Part shown: piece by piece, positions 17,495 to 25,111 of the stretch | Position numbering within the stretch: the stretch's first letter is position 1 | Layout of the letters: the number at the start of each line of letters is the position of its first letter | Assembly: GCA_934101685.1 (NCBI GenBank) | Contig: CAKORZ010000004.1 | Location: forward strand, 1-40,721 | Direction: 5' to 3' | Origin: an uncultured Bacilli bacterium | GTDB taxonomy: Bacteria > Bacillota_I > Bacilli_A > RFN20 > DUOF01 | Length of the DNA: 40,721 bases | Translations under genes and position numbers: made by a program | The notes under the pieces: model-generated | Seen by the model: only the letters and a program-made list of their open reading frames with translations | Told to the model about the DNA's origin: nothing | The model's database searches: none

Positions 17495-19561
17495 ATGATT
17501 TATTTATATATTGCAATTTCTGCATCTCTTATTTCTATATTATATGCATTTGTTTTGTATAGAAGGAATAAGAAACTTTTGGTTGCAGATAAGAAAATGG
17601 AAGAGATATCTTCTTATATTCATGAAGGGGCAATGGCTTTTTTAAAGAGAGAGTATAAAATAATTTCAATATTTGTATTAGGAGTAGCCGTGCTTCTTGC
17701 AGTACTTGGTTTGTTCCCAGCTTTAAAAAATGCTGAAGGTGTTGGTTGGAAATCTGCTTTAGCATTTATATGTGGTGCTGTTTTATCTGCACTTGCTGGA
17801 TTTATAGGAATGCTAGCTGCTACTAAGGCTAATTCAAGAGTTGCTTATAATGCTAAGGAAAAAGGTATGTCAGGTGCATTAAAAGTAGCATTTAATGGCG
17901 GTTCTGTACTAGGACTTAGTGTTGTAGGTTTTAGCTTACTTGGATTAACTGCTATATTTATGATATTTGTATATGCTACTGGTGAATATGCAACTGCTGC
18001 ACATGTTGTTTCCGGTTATGGATTAGGTGCATCATTTATTGCATTATTTGCACGTGTTGGTGGAGGTATATATACTAAAGCTGCTGATGTAGGGGCTGAT
18101 TTAGTAGGTAAGGTTGAGGCAGGAATACCTGAAGATGATCCTAGAAATCCTGCTGTTATTGCTGATAACGTTGGAGATAATGTAGGTGATATTGCTGGTA
18201 TGGGTAGTGATTTATGCGAATCATATATTGGATCTATTGTATCTGCTATTTCACTTGGACTTGCATTAGTAGTTAATGGTGTTATTTCACCAAGCAAAGG
18301 TACTATATTTCCTTTACTTATTGCAGCAATAGGAATTGTAGCATGTCTTATCAGCCAAATTTTTGTTGGAAGTAGGGAATGGAAAAATCCTAAATTAGCA
18401 TTAAATATTGCTACATGGTCTGCTAGTTTACTAACTATGATAGGTGCATTAGTATTTTCAAAAATATATTTAGAGTCATTTAAACCATTTTTTGCTGTTT
18501 TATCAGGACTTGTAGTTGGCGTTATAATTGGATATATTGCTGAATATTATACTTCTAGTGATTATGGACAAGTTAAAGAAATCGCTAAACAATCTAGAAC
18601 TGGTCATGCTACTAATATTATTGCTGGATTAGGTAGTGGTATGCAATCTACTGCATTAACAATTATTGTTTTAACTGCAGGTATTATAGTAGCTTATTTA
18701 TGTTATGGTAATTATGGTATTGCTCTAGCAGCAGTTGGTATGCTTTCTACTGTAGGAATTACTGTTTCTGTTGATGCGTATGGACCTATAGCTGATAATG
18801 CTGGTGGTATAGCAGAAATGTCTAAGCAAGAAGAAAGTGTTCGTAATATTACTGATAAATTAGATTCAGTTGGTAATACTACTGCAGCAGTTGGAAAAGG
18901 CTTCTGTATTGGTGGAGCAACATTTACAGCCCTTGCTTTATTTATTGCTTTTGCACAGGCTAGTGGATTAAGTGCAATTGATATAATAAAACCTGGAACA
19001 GTAGTTTGTTTGTTAATAGGAGCAATGCTTCCATATCTATTTACTTCTTTAACTATGAAATCAGTTGGAAAAGCTGCTAATAAGATGATTGAAGAGGTAA
19101 GAAGACAATTTAAAGAAAAACCTGGAATTATGGAAAACACTGAAAAACCTGATTATGCTAAGTGTGTTGATATTTCAACAAGAGCAGCACTAAAAGAAAT
19201 GATTTTACCTGCTGTTATATCTGTTGTTTCTCCAGTATTAGCTGGATTCTTATTTGGAGCTGAAGGGCTTGGCGGATTACTTGTTGGAGGACTAGCAAGT
19301 GCTATTATGTTAGCTGTGTTTATGGCAAATGCTGGTGGAGCATGGGATAATGCTAAAAAGTATATAGAAGAAGGTAATTATGGAGGAAAAGGTTCTGAAA
19401 CTCATAAGGCTGCTGTAACGGGAGATACAGTTGGTGATCCATTTAAAGATACAGCAGGACCAGCAATGGATATACTTATTAAGTTAATGTCTGTTATTGC
19501 TTTAGTATTAGCTCCAATTTTAGCTAATATTACCCCTTTACTTAGTTTCTTATTTAAGTAA
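17495..19561 (+). CDS. hppA: Membrane-bound ion-pumping pyrophosphatase
   Basis: This 688-residue polytopic membrane protein (about 16 hydrophobic segments) hydrolyses pyrophosphate and pumps H+ or Na+. The PPi-binding region holds DVGADLVGKVE and NVGDNVGDIAG (about residues 195-235), and a second acidic cluster, TGDTVGDPFKDTAGP, is near the C-terminus. The segment GNTTAAVGKGF near residue 460 has Ala where K+-independent enzymes carry Lys, suggesting the K+-dependent class. The choice of ion cannot be settled by eye. ATG 17495 is preferred over an in-frame TTG 3 nt earlier because AGAGGGG lies 7 nt upstream. It appears monocistronic. Confidence 0.95.
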   Translation: MIYLYIAISASLISILYAFVLYRRNKKLLVADKKMEEISSYIHEGAMAFLKREYKIISIFVLGVAVLLAVLGLFPALKNAEGVGWKSALAFICGAVLSALAGFIGMLAATKANSRVAYNAKEKGMSGALKVAFNGGSVLGLSVVGFSLLGLTAIFMIFVYATGEYATAAHVVSGYGLGASFIALFARVGGGIYTKAADVGADLVGKVEAGIPEDDPRNPAVIADNVGDNVGDIAGMGSDLCESYIGSIVSAISLGLALVVNGVISPSKGTIFPLLIAAIGIVACLISQIFVGSREWKNPKLALNIATWSASLLTMIGALVFSKIYLESFKPFFAVLSGLVVGVIIGYIAEYYTSSDYGQVKEIAKQSRTGHATNIIAGLGSGMQSTALTIIVLTAGIIVAYLCYGNYGIALAAVGMLSTVGITVSVDAYGPIADNAGGIAEMSKQEESVRNITDKLDSVGNTTAAVGKGFCIGGATFTALALFIAFAQASGLSAIDIIKPGTVVCLLIGAMLPYLFTSLTMKSVGKAANKMIEEVRRQFKEKPGIMENTEKPDYAKCVDISTRAALKEMILPAVISVVSPVLAGFLFGAEGLGGLLVGGLASAIMLAVFMANAGGAWDNAKKYIEEGNYGGKGSETHKAAVTGDTVGDPFKDTAGPAMDILIKLMSVIALVLAPILANITPLLSFLFK

Positions 19562-19567
19562 GTGTTA

Positions 19568-19596
19568 TTGTAATTTTGAAAATAATAGTATATAAT
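19568..19596 (+). promoter_or_regulatory. rpoE promoter
   Basis: TTGTAA (19568-19573), a 17-bp spacer and TATAAT (19591-19596) lie upstream of the AGGAGG ribosome binding site of rpoE. Confidence 0.65.
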
Positions 19597-19627
19597 AAAA
19601 TGTCTTTATATAGGAGGAATAATAAAA

Positions 19628-20038
19628 ATGTTAAAAAGATCAATGGTTGAAGTAGGTTATGAATTATTAGAAAAAAAACAAGGGCCTCAAAAGTTTAATA
19701 AATTATGGAATGAAGTTAGTGAAGTGTTAGGCTTAGAAAAAAGTGAAGCAGATGAATATATTTCTGATTTTTATACTAATTTAAGTTTGGATGAAAGATT
19801 TGTTTTATTAGAGGATAACAATTGGGATCTAAGAGAAAGACAAAGTTTTGATAAGGTTCACATTGATATGAACGATGTTTATAGTGAAATCGATGAAGAA
19901 GAAAAAGAACTTAAAGAAGATGAAGAAGAAGAGGAAGATGAAGAAAAATCTTACGACGAGGAATTTGATGAAGAAGAAAAACCTACTACTCATGATGATG
20001 ACGATGATGAGGAAGATGAAGAAGAGGAAGATTATTAA
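19628..20038 (+). CDS. rpoE: DNA-directed RNA polymerase delta subunit
   Basis: The 136-residue product has an N-terminal HARE-HTH-type domain (MVEVGYELLEKKQGPQKF and following, about 5-75). Its C-terminal tail is almost wholly Asp and Glu (about 88-136), the hallmark of the Firmicutes delta factor. Delta binds core RNA polymerase and speeds recycling and promoter selectivity, and it is essentially restricted to low-GC Gram-positives. It has its own promoter and terminator. Another reading frame is open across the acidic tail only because GAA/GAT repeats lack stops. Confidence 0.93.
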   Translation: MLKRSMVEVGYELLEKKQGPQKFNKLWNEVSEVLGLEKSEADEYISDFYTNLSLDERFVLLEDNNWDLRERQSFDKVHIDMNDVYSEIDEEEKELKEDEEEEEDEEKSYDEEFDEEEKPTTHDDDDDEEDEEEEDY

Positions 20039-20070
20039 TTCATTTCTCGTTAATTTTTAAAAATAATAAT

Positions 20071-20103
20071 AAAAGTATCTTAAATATTAAGGTGCTTTTT
20101 TTT
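20071..20103 (+). terminator. rpoE terminator
   Basis: A 13-bp stem (20071-20083 with 20087-20099, two G-U pairs) has a 3-nt loop and a T-run. Confidence 0.85.
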
Positions 20104-20106
20104 ATG

Positions 20107-20115
20107 TGCTATAAT
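20107..20115 (+). promoter_or_regulatory. Extended -10 promoter of fba
   Basis: TGCTATAAT (20107-20115) lies directly behind the rpoE terminator. The ribosome binding site GGAGGG starts at about 20122, so the transcript leader would be only a few bases. Confidence 0.55.
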
Positions 20116-20134
20116 TTTTTTGGAGGGTGAAAAT

Positions 20135-20989
20135 ATGTTAGTTAATATGAGAGAAATGCTTAACAAAGCAAAAGATGGTAAATATGCAGTAGGGCACTTT
20201 AATACTAATAACTTAGAGTGGACACAATCAATCTTAGAAGTGGCTGAAGAAATGAGAAGCCCTGTTATTATTGGTGTTAGTGAAGGTGCAGCAAAATATA
20301 TGGGTGGCTATAAGGTTATAGCTGCTATAACTAAAGCTTTAATGGAAACTATGAAAATAACAGTTCCTGTAGCTTTACATTTAGATCATGGTGGGAGTTT
20401 TGAAGCGTGTAAAAATGCAATTGATGCAGGTTTTACTTCTGTTATGATTGATGCATCTAAATATGAATACAAAGAAAATGTAAGACTTACAAAAGAAGTA
20501 GTAGAATATGCTAAAAAATTTAATGTTAGTGTAGAAGCAGAATTAGGACATGTTGGTGGACAAGAAGATACAGTTAGTGCTGGCATACTTTATGCTGATG
20601 TAAATGAATGTGCATCATTTGTAAAAGAAACTGGAGTAGATTGTTTAGCACCTGCTTTAGGATCTGTTCATGGGCCATATAAAGGGGAGCCTAAATTAGG
20701 ATTTAAAGAGATGTTAGAAATTAAAGAAAAAACTAATATGCCATTAGTATTACATGGCGGTAGTGGTATTCCTGATTATCAAATTAGAGAAGCTATTTCT
20801 AGAGGAACAAGTAAAATAAATGTTAACACAGAATGTCAACAAGCATTTACTGCGATTGTTAGAGAAGTTTTAAATAATGATAGTAAAGTATATGATCCAA
20901 GAAAAGTAATTGGTCCTGGTAAGGAAGGAATAAAGAAAGTAGTTAGAGAAAAAATAGAATTATTTGGAAGTAAGGGAAAGGCTGAATAA
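20135..20989 (+). CDS. fba: Class II fructose-bisphosphate aldolase
   Basis: A 284-residue zinc-dependent aldolase of glycolysis and gluconeogenesis. Metal and substrate motifs are LHLDHGGSF near residue 85, a His in LGHVGG, VHGPYKG, and LHGGSGIPD near the C-terminal third. GTSKINVNTE is the conserved phosphate-binding strand. ATG 20135 is chosen over an in-frame TTG at 20120 because GGAGGG lies between them. A tagatose-bisphosphate aldolase activity is possible from sequence alone, but the single chromosomal copy near housekeeping genes suggests Fba. The stop codon lies in the loop of its own terminator. Confidence 0.92.
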   Translation: MLVNMREMLNKAKDGKYAVGHFNTNNLEWTQSILEVAEEMRSPVIIGVSEGAAKYMGGYKVIAAITKALMETMKITVPVALHLDHGGSFEACKNAIDAGFTSVMIDASKYEYKENVRLTKEVVEYAKKFNVSVEAELGHVGGQEDTVSAGILYADVNECASFVKETGVDCLAPALGSVHGPYKGEPKLGFKEMLEIKEKTNMPLVLHGGSGIPDYQIREAISRGTSKINVNTECQQAFTAIVREVLNNDSKVYDPRKVIGPGKEGIKKVVREKIELFGSKGKAE

Positions 20990-21002
20990 CAGCCTTTTTT
21001 TG
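20978..21002 (+). terminator. fba terminator overlapping the stop codon
   Basis: AAGGCTG (20978-20984) pairs with CAGCCTT (20990-20996) across a 5-nt loop containing the TAA stop. A T-run follows. Confidence 0.88.
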
Positions 21003-21009
21003 TTATAAA
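21001..21009 (+). promoter_or_regulatory. Candidate extended -10 promoter of murA
   Basis: TGTTATAAA (21001-21009) fits the extended -10 style seen elsewhere in the window. It lies between the fba terminator and the murA hairpin. No good -35 is visible. Confidence 0.4.
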
Positions 21010-21049
21010 AAAAACATCTTGTTAATACATTTTAATGAGGTGTTTTTTT
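21008..21049 (+). promoter_or_regulatory. Hairpin that pairs the murA ribosome binding site
   Basis: An uninterrupted 18-bp stem (21008-21025 with 21032-21049, three G-U pairs) has a 6-nt loop. The murA Shine-Dalgarno GAGG (21037-21040 region) is in the 3' arm. The arm ends in seven T immediately before ATG 21050. It is shaped like an intrinsic terminator but sits directly on the translation start. Confidence 0.7.
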
Positions 21050-22330
21050 ATGAAGGAAATACTAAAAATTAGGGGTAATAATTTATTGCATGGTGAAGTT
21101 AGTGTTGGAGGAGCTAAGAATTCATTAGTAGCTTTAATACCTGCTTCTATAATTACTAAGTCAGTAGTTAAGTTAACTAATGTAAAGCCTATTGATGATA
21201 CATATACTTTAATTAAAATATTAGAAAAACTTAATGTTAAAACATTGTATGATGATAAAGATTGTTTATATATAGATGCTAGAAATATTAAAAATCAAAA
21301 ACTAGATTGTGATGAAGTTTTAAAAATGAGAGCATCTTATTATTTTATGGGCTCTTTACTTTCACTATATAAAAAAGTTAGTGTAATAGGTCCTGGTGGA
21401 TGTAATTTTGGAGAAAGACCAATAGATTTACACTTAAAAGCATTTGAATGTTTAGGAATTAATTATAAACTTGAAAATAATCTTTATTCTTTTAATAAAA
21501 ATGGAGTTAATAAAAGAACTATAAACTTTGAAAAAAAGTCAGTAGGTGCGACAATTAACGCTATACTTGCTAGTTGCAAAACTAATTCTAAAATAATAAT
21601 TAATAATTGTGCATTAGAACCAGAAATAGACGATTTAATTAATTTTCTTAATGAGTGTGGATGTAATATTTGTAGGCAAGAAGAAAGCATTATTATAAAT
21701 AAATGTAGTAAGTTGCATGGGTGTGAATATAAGGTAATGAGTGATAGGATTGAAGCTGGAACTTTTCTTATTATTGGTGCAGTACTTGGAAATAACCTTA
21801 AAATTAATAATGTTAATTCAGAGCATTTAAAAAGTCTAATAGATGTGTTAGAAAAAATTGGAGTTAATTTACAAATTAAAGAAAATAGTATAATTGTTAG
21901 TAGAGAAAATGCGTATAAAAGTACAAATGTTATAGTTAATCCATATCCTGGATTTCCAACAGATTTGCAACAACCTTTGAGTGTGCTTTTATGTTTGTGT
22001 GATGGAGTAAGTACAATTAAAGAAACTATATATCCTGCTAGATTGAGTCATATTGATTCTTTAAATGAAATGGGAGCTAGTATTTCTATTAAAGATGATT
22101 TAATTGAGATAGAAGGAAATAAGAAATTTTATGGTAGGAGTGTAAGTGGTAAAGATTTAAGAGGCGGCATAAGTTTAGTGATTGCTGCACTTTTAGCAAG
22201 TGAGGAAAGTAAGATTGATGGTGTTAAATATATTAAAAGAGGGTATAGCGATTTAGTAAAAAAACTTAAGAAAATAGGCGCTAGTGTGGAATTAGAAAGG
22301 GTTAATGATGATGAAAAAGAAACTTGTTAG
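21050..22330 (+). CDS. murA: UDP-N-acetylglucosamine 1-carboxyvinyltransferase
   Basis: MurA catalyses the first committed step of peptidoglycan synthesis, adding enolpyruvate from PEP to UDP-GlcNAc in the cytoplasm. The 426-residue protein shows the N-terminal GGAKNS motif with the active-site Lys-Asn, and the catalytic Cys in the loop GPGGCNFGERPIDLH near residue 115. That Cys is the fosfomycin target in the family. FPTDLQQP follows in the second domain. ATG 21050 is preceded by GAGGTG; an in-frame start at 21035 lies upstream of this site and is not used. The 3' end overlaps the next gene. Confidence 0.93.
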   Translation: MKEILKIRGNNLLHGEVSVGGAKNSLVALIPASIITKSVVKLTNVKPIDDTYTLIKILEKLNVKTLYDDKDCLYIDARNIKNQKLDCDEVLKMRASYYFMGSLLSLYKKVSVIGPGGCNFGERPIDLHLKAFECLGINYKLENNLYSFNKNGVNKRTINFEKKSVGATINAILASCKTNSKIIINNCALEPEIDDLINFLNECGCNICRQEESIIINKCSKLHGCEYKVMSDRIEAGTFLIIGAVLGNNLKINNVNSEHLKSLIDVLEKIGVNLQIKENSIIVSRENAYKSTNVIVNPYPGFPTDLQQPLSVLLCLCDGVSTIKETIYPARLSHIDSLNEMGASISIKDDLIEIEGNKKFYGRSVSGKDLRGGISLVIAALLASEESKIDGVKYIKRGYSDLVKKLKKIGASVELERVNDDEKETC

Positions 22331-23060
22331 ATATTTAATTGTAATATTTAGTGTTGTAGCAATGATTGTTGCAATAGTTAAGTTAGTTAGTGATAATAAA
22401 AAATGCAATACATATTTAGCATTAGGAGATTACTTAAGTGTTAGTGGATCGCTTAAGGGTGAGAGAATAGATTCTTTTAGCACAATATTAGGAGATTATT
22501 TAGTTAAAAGCGATTTAGTTAGTAGTGTTAATAATAGTTATACTTCATCAAGTATTAATAGTGAATTACTATTGGAGATGATTTGTAAGGATGCATATAG
22601 TGGGAATGATTCGGGATTAGTTTCAGCAATTAAAGATAGTAAATATATAACTATTAGTGTTGGGATGAATGATATTTTACAGTACTTAAGATTTGATTCT
22701 AATAAACAAGAAATAGTATATGATAAGGAATATATAAAAAGAAAATTAGAGATAATGAAGCAAAATTATTATGAAATAGTAGAAAATATTAAGGAAATAA
22801 ATGGTGATGTGAATATATATTTAATGAGTTATTATTGTCCTTTTACATGGGTGAGGGAAGACAATATAGATAGTGTAAAAGAGGTGTTTAATCTTTTGAA
22901 TGACTCTATTAAAGAGGTTAGTGAACTTATGGATGTTTACTATGTTGATATTAGTGAAGTTAGTAAAGAAGAAAATATGTTTAGTAAGTATCAAGTTTAC
23001 CTTAATGAACTTGGGCATGAATATATTTTTAGTGTATTTAGAAATAATTATTTTAACTGA
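22311..23060 (+). CDS. SGNH/GDSL-like exported protein with altered nucleophile motif
   Basis: About 249 residues, with three possible ATG starts at 22305, 22308 and 22311 overlapping the end of murA. An N-terminal hydrophobic segment (YLIVIFSVVAMIVAIVKLV) serves as signal anchor. The rest resembles an SGNH hydrolase: block I YLALGDYLSVSG, block III ITISVGMNDIL, and a terminal YLNELGHEYIF like block V. In block I the nucleophilic Ser of GDS is Tyr (GDY), and block V has ELGH rather than DxxH. The protein may be inactive, or may use the Ser two residues later. Coupling to murA suggests an envelope role. Confidence 0.65.
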   Translation: MKKKLVRYLIVIFSVVAMIVAIVKLVSDNKKCNTYLALGDYLSVSGSLKGERIDSFSTILGDYLVKSDLVSSVNNSYTSSSINSELLLEMICKDAYSGNDSGLVSAIKDSKYITISVGMNDILQYLRFDSNKQEIVYDKEYIKRKLEIMKQNYYEIVENIKEINGDVNIYLMSYYCPFTWVREDNIDSVKEVFNLLNDSIKEVSELMDVYYVDISEVSKEENMFSKYQVYLNELGHEYIFSVFRNNYFN

Positions 23061-23106
23061 TTTAATATATTTCTAATAAAAGATAAAAATAATTATGGTG
23101 AGATTA

Positions 23107-23496
23107 ATGAAAGAGAAAATATCATATATTGTGATGAGTGTTTTATTTTATAATTTTATGTTTATCTTTTTATATTATTTTAAAATAGTTAGTTATTTAT
23201 ATGTTGATGTGTTTAATTTAAATAAATATTTGATTATAGCTATAAATAACTTATTTTTAATAATTATAGATATTTTATTTATATATTTATATAAAGCTTT
23301 TAAATTGTACAAGTTATCTTATTTTTTTATATGTGTTATAGGTGCTTTTATAGGAGCAGTTATTAGTGTGTTAGTGTTAAAATTTAATAAGGAGTTTAGT
23401 GATTATTTAGCATTAGTTTCATATTCTACGATAAATACTGTATTTTTAGCTTATTCATTATATTTTGAAAAGAATAAGGATAAAGTGTTTGTGTGA
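23107..23496 (+). CDS. Small integral membrane protein, unknown function
   Basis: ATG 23107 follows GGTGAG; the in-frame ATG at 23095 has no ribosome binding site. The 129-residue product has four hydrophobic segments and little else: no charged motif, enzyme signature or recognised family. It follows the SGNH-like gene with a 46-nt gap and probably shares the murA transcript. The large, stop-bounded leader of tyrS begins right after it. Confidence 0.6.
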   Translation: MKEKISYIVMSVLFYNFMFIFLYYFKIVSYLYVDVFNLNKYLIIAINNLFLIIIDILFIYLYKAFKLYKLSYFFICVIGAFIGAVISVLVLKFNKEFSDYLALVSYSTINTVFLAYSLYFEKNKDKVFV

Positions 23497-23517
23497 TTTT
23501 TGTTGATAAAAATAAAA

Positions 23518-23526
23518 TGATATGAT
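23518..23526 (+). promoter_or_regulatory. Extended -10 promoter of the tyrS leader
   Basis: TGATATGAT (23518-23526) is a TGn extended -10 that would start the transcript near 23532, just before the leader-peptide ribosome binding site AGGAG (23541-23545). The rpmE promoter contains the same TGATATGATA string. The -35 region is poor. Confidence 0.55.
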
Positions 23527-23554
23527 AGTATACTTGCATAAGGAGATGTTAAAT

Positions 23555-23602
23555 ATGAAAAAAACATTTAATAAATCTCTATATTATTACTACTACATGT
23601 AA
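23555..23602 (+). CDS. Tyrosine-rich leader peptide of the tyrS attenuator
   Basis: The ORF encodes 15 residues, MKKTFNKSLYYYYYM, then TAA. AGGAG lies 9 nt before the ATG. Codons 10-14 (23582-23596) are five consecutive Tyr codons, TAT TAT TAC TAC TAC. They lie immediately upstream of a competing set of stem-loops and two intrinsic terminators, all in the leader of tyrosyl-tRNA synthetase. The inferred role is to sense charged tRNA-Tyr: scarcity stalls the ribosome on the Tyr run. It would have no function as a protein, and its length and position match classical leader peptides such as those of trp and his operons. Confidence 0.88.
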   Translation: MKKTFNKSLYYYYYM

Positions 23603-23654
23603 ACTATATATGTAGAGTTTTTGTGTGTTAATTTTATTTATCTCTGCTATATAG
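23593..23654 (+). promoter_or_regulatory. tyrS attenuator: alternative 1:2 and 2:3 helices
   Basis: Segment 1 (CTACAT, 23593-23598, overlapping the end of the leader ORF) pairs with ATGTAG (23610-23615). Segment 2 (23604-23617) can instead pair with segment 3 (23642-23654) in 13 bp with one bulged T (23611) and one G-U pair. Segment 3 is also the 5' arm of the first terminator, so 2:3 is an antiterminator. A ribosome stalled on the Tyr codons would cover segment 1 and leave 2 free. A ribosome reaching the stop codon at 23600-23602 would mask part of segment 2. Confidence 0.8.
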
Positions 23655-23686
23655 TTAATTAATTACTATGTAGCAGTTTTTTATTT
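23644..23686 (+). terminator. First leader terminator of tyrS
   Basis: A 12-bp stem (23644-23655 with 23665-23676, one G-U pair) has a 9-nt loop followed by TTTTTT. It competes with the 2:3 antiterminator for 23644-23654. Confidence 0.87.
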
Positions 23687-23689
23687 TAG

Positions 23690-23717
23690 GCCTGCTATAA
23701 TAGCGGGCTTTTTTATT
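23690..23717 (+). terminator. Second, tandem leader terminator of tyrS
   Basis: An 8-bp GC-rich stem (23690-23697 with 23701-23708, one G-U pair) has a 3-nt loop and a T-run. Its 5' arm repeats CTGCTATA from the first terminator. It could therefore pair with the freed 3' arm of terminator 1 (23669-23676 with 23692-23699), which would disarm this hairpin when the antiterminator forms. Confidence 0.85.
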
Positions 23718-23731
23718 AGGGGGTTATATTA

Positions 23732-23779
23732 ATGATTAGAAAATTATATGCCCGTAGCGGGGCAAACATAAATAAATAA
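23732..23779 (+). CDS. Second small leader ORF before tyrS (possible)
   Basis: ATG 23732 follows AGGGGG (23718-23723) by 8 nt and opens a 15-codon ORF, MIRKLYARSGANINK, ending in TAA 39 nt before tyrS. It lies downstream of both terminators. It contains the GC-rich element GCCCGTAGCGGGGC (23750-23763), which can fold on itself or pair with the 3' arm of terminator 2 (CGGGC, 23704-23708). Translation is suggested only by the good ribosome binding site; it may be chance. Confidence 0.4.
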   Translation: MIRKLYARSGANINK

Positions 23780-23817
23780 TATATATAAATAATTCAAATT
23801 GAAAAGGGGGAAAATAT

Positions 23818-25050
23818 ATGTTTAATAATAAAGGATTTGATTTATTAGAAGAAAGAGGATTTGTTTTTCAAGCAACAAATTTAGAAGAAACAAAAAGAAT
23901 ATTAGAGAAAGGACCAGTTACATTTTACATAGGGATAGATCCTACGGCAGATTGTTTGCATATTGGGCATTTCTTTGGGCTAAGAATGGCTAGGATTTTG
24001 CAAGATTGTGGGCATAAGTGCATTATTCTTGTTGGAGGTGCTACAGGACTTATCGGTGATCCTAGTGGCAAAAAAGAAATGAGAAAGCTAATGAGTAAAG
24101 AAGAAGTTGCTAAGAATGCTAATGAAATAAAAGGCTTATTAAAAAAATTTGTCAGATTAGATGGCGATAATCCAGCAATTATAGTTGATAATGCAGATTG
24201 GTTAAATGGTAGGTCTTTTATAGACTTTTTAAGAGAAGTAGGAGTTCATTTCAATGTTAATGAAATGTTAAAGAAAGATTTGTACAAGAAGAGACTAGAA
24301 GAAGGAGGATTAACTTTCTTTGAAATGGGTTACATGCTTATGCAAGCATTTGATTTTGTTCATTTAAATGATGTATTTAATTGCGTTTTGCAAATAGGAG
24401 GAAGTGATCAGTGGGGAAATATAGTAGCAGGCAGTGAGCTATCTAGAAAAATGAATTTTGAAAATGGTACAGAAAGGCCTTTGATGATGGGTCTTACTTG
24501 TCCTTTACTTACTAATGCTGAAGGAGTAAAAATGGGAAAGACAGAAAAAGGAACTTTATGGGTTTCTAGAGATAAAACATCATCTTTTGAATTCTTTCAA
24601 CATTTTGTGAATTGTTTAGATGCAGATGTAGAGAGGCTATTGAGATTCTTTACTAATATTGATGTAAATGAGATTAAGAAAATGTGTAATGAAGATATTA
24701 TTAGCGCTAAGAAAAAAATGGCATTTGAGGTTACAAAATTAGTGCATGGTGAAGAGGAAGCAATTAAAGCATTAAGAACTAGTGAAAATTTATTTAGTAA
24801 AGGTACTAGTGAAGATATGATTACAACTGTTATTAAAACAAAGGAAAAAGAAATGAATGTTATTGATTTTGTGTTTCTTAGTGGAATTATAAAGTCTAAA
24901 TCAGAGATAAGAAGACTTATTGAGGCAAATGGTATAGAAGTAGATGGGAGTAAAGTGAGCATAAACCAAACAATTAAACTTGATAAAAAAGAGTTTATAA
25001 TTAAGAAAGGTAAGAAGTCATTTATTAAAGTTCTGGTGCAGGCTGAGTAA
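23818..25050 (+). CDS. tyrS: Tyrosyl-tRNA synthetase
   Basis: A 410-residue class I aminoacyl-tRNA synthetase charging tRNA-Tyr. It carries the HIGH motif in LHIGHFFG near residue 47, the KMSKS-type motif as KMGKT near residue 238, and a C-terminal S4 RNA-binding domain (VIDFVFLSGIIKSKSEIRRLI to the end). The start is firm: AAAGGGGG precedes ATG 23818. It is preceded by a 320-nt region without other genes that carries the leader peptide and tandem attenuators. No T-box consensus is seen, so expression should respond to tyrosine supply through leader-peptide translation. Confidence 0.96.
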   Translation: MFNNKGFDLLEERGFVFQATNLEETKRILEKGPVTFYIGIDPTADCLHIGHFFGLRMARILQDCGHKCIILVGGATGLIGDPSGKKEMRKLMSKEEVAKNANEIKGLLKKFVRLDGDNPAIIVDNADWLNGRSFIDFLREVGVHFNVNEMLKKDLYKKRLEEGGLTFFEMGYMLMQAFDFVHLNDVFNCVLQIGGSDQWGNIVAGSELSRKMNFENGTERPLMMGLTCPLLTNAEGVKMGKTEKGTLWVSRDKTSSFEFFQHFVNCLDADVERLLRFFTNIDVNEIKKMCNEDIISAKKKMAFEVTKLVHGEEEAIKALRTSENLFSKGTSEDMITTVIKTKEKEMNVIDFVFLSGIIKSKSEIRRLIEANGIEVDGSKVSINQTIKLDKKEFIIKKGKKSFIKVLVQAE

Positions 25051-25111
25051 AAAAAGTTGTTGAAATGAAAATATTGCAATGTTAAGATATATACAGGGTA
25101 GGTGTTAGTTG

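Noticed and set aside
19875..20060. Second ORF in the rpoE acidic tail
   Set aside because: It is a frame-shifted reading of GAA/GAT repeats giving a Lys/Met/Asn run; no independent gene evidence.
23497..23817. T-box riboswitch upstream of tyrS
   Set aside because: No AGGGTGGNACCGCG-like T-box element is present and no specifier loop could be recognised. The leader-peptide attenuator explains the hairpins.
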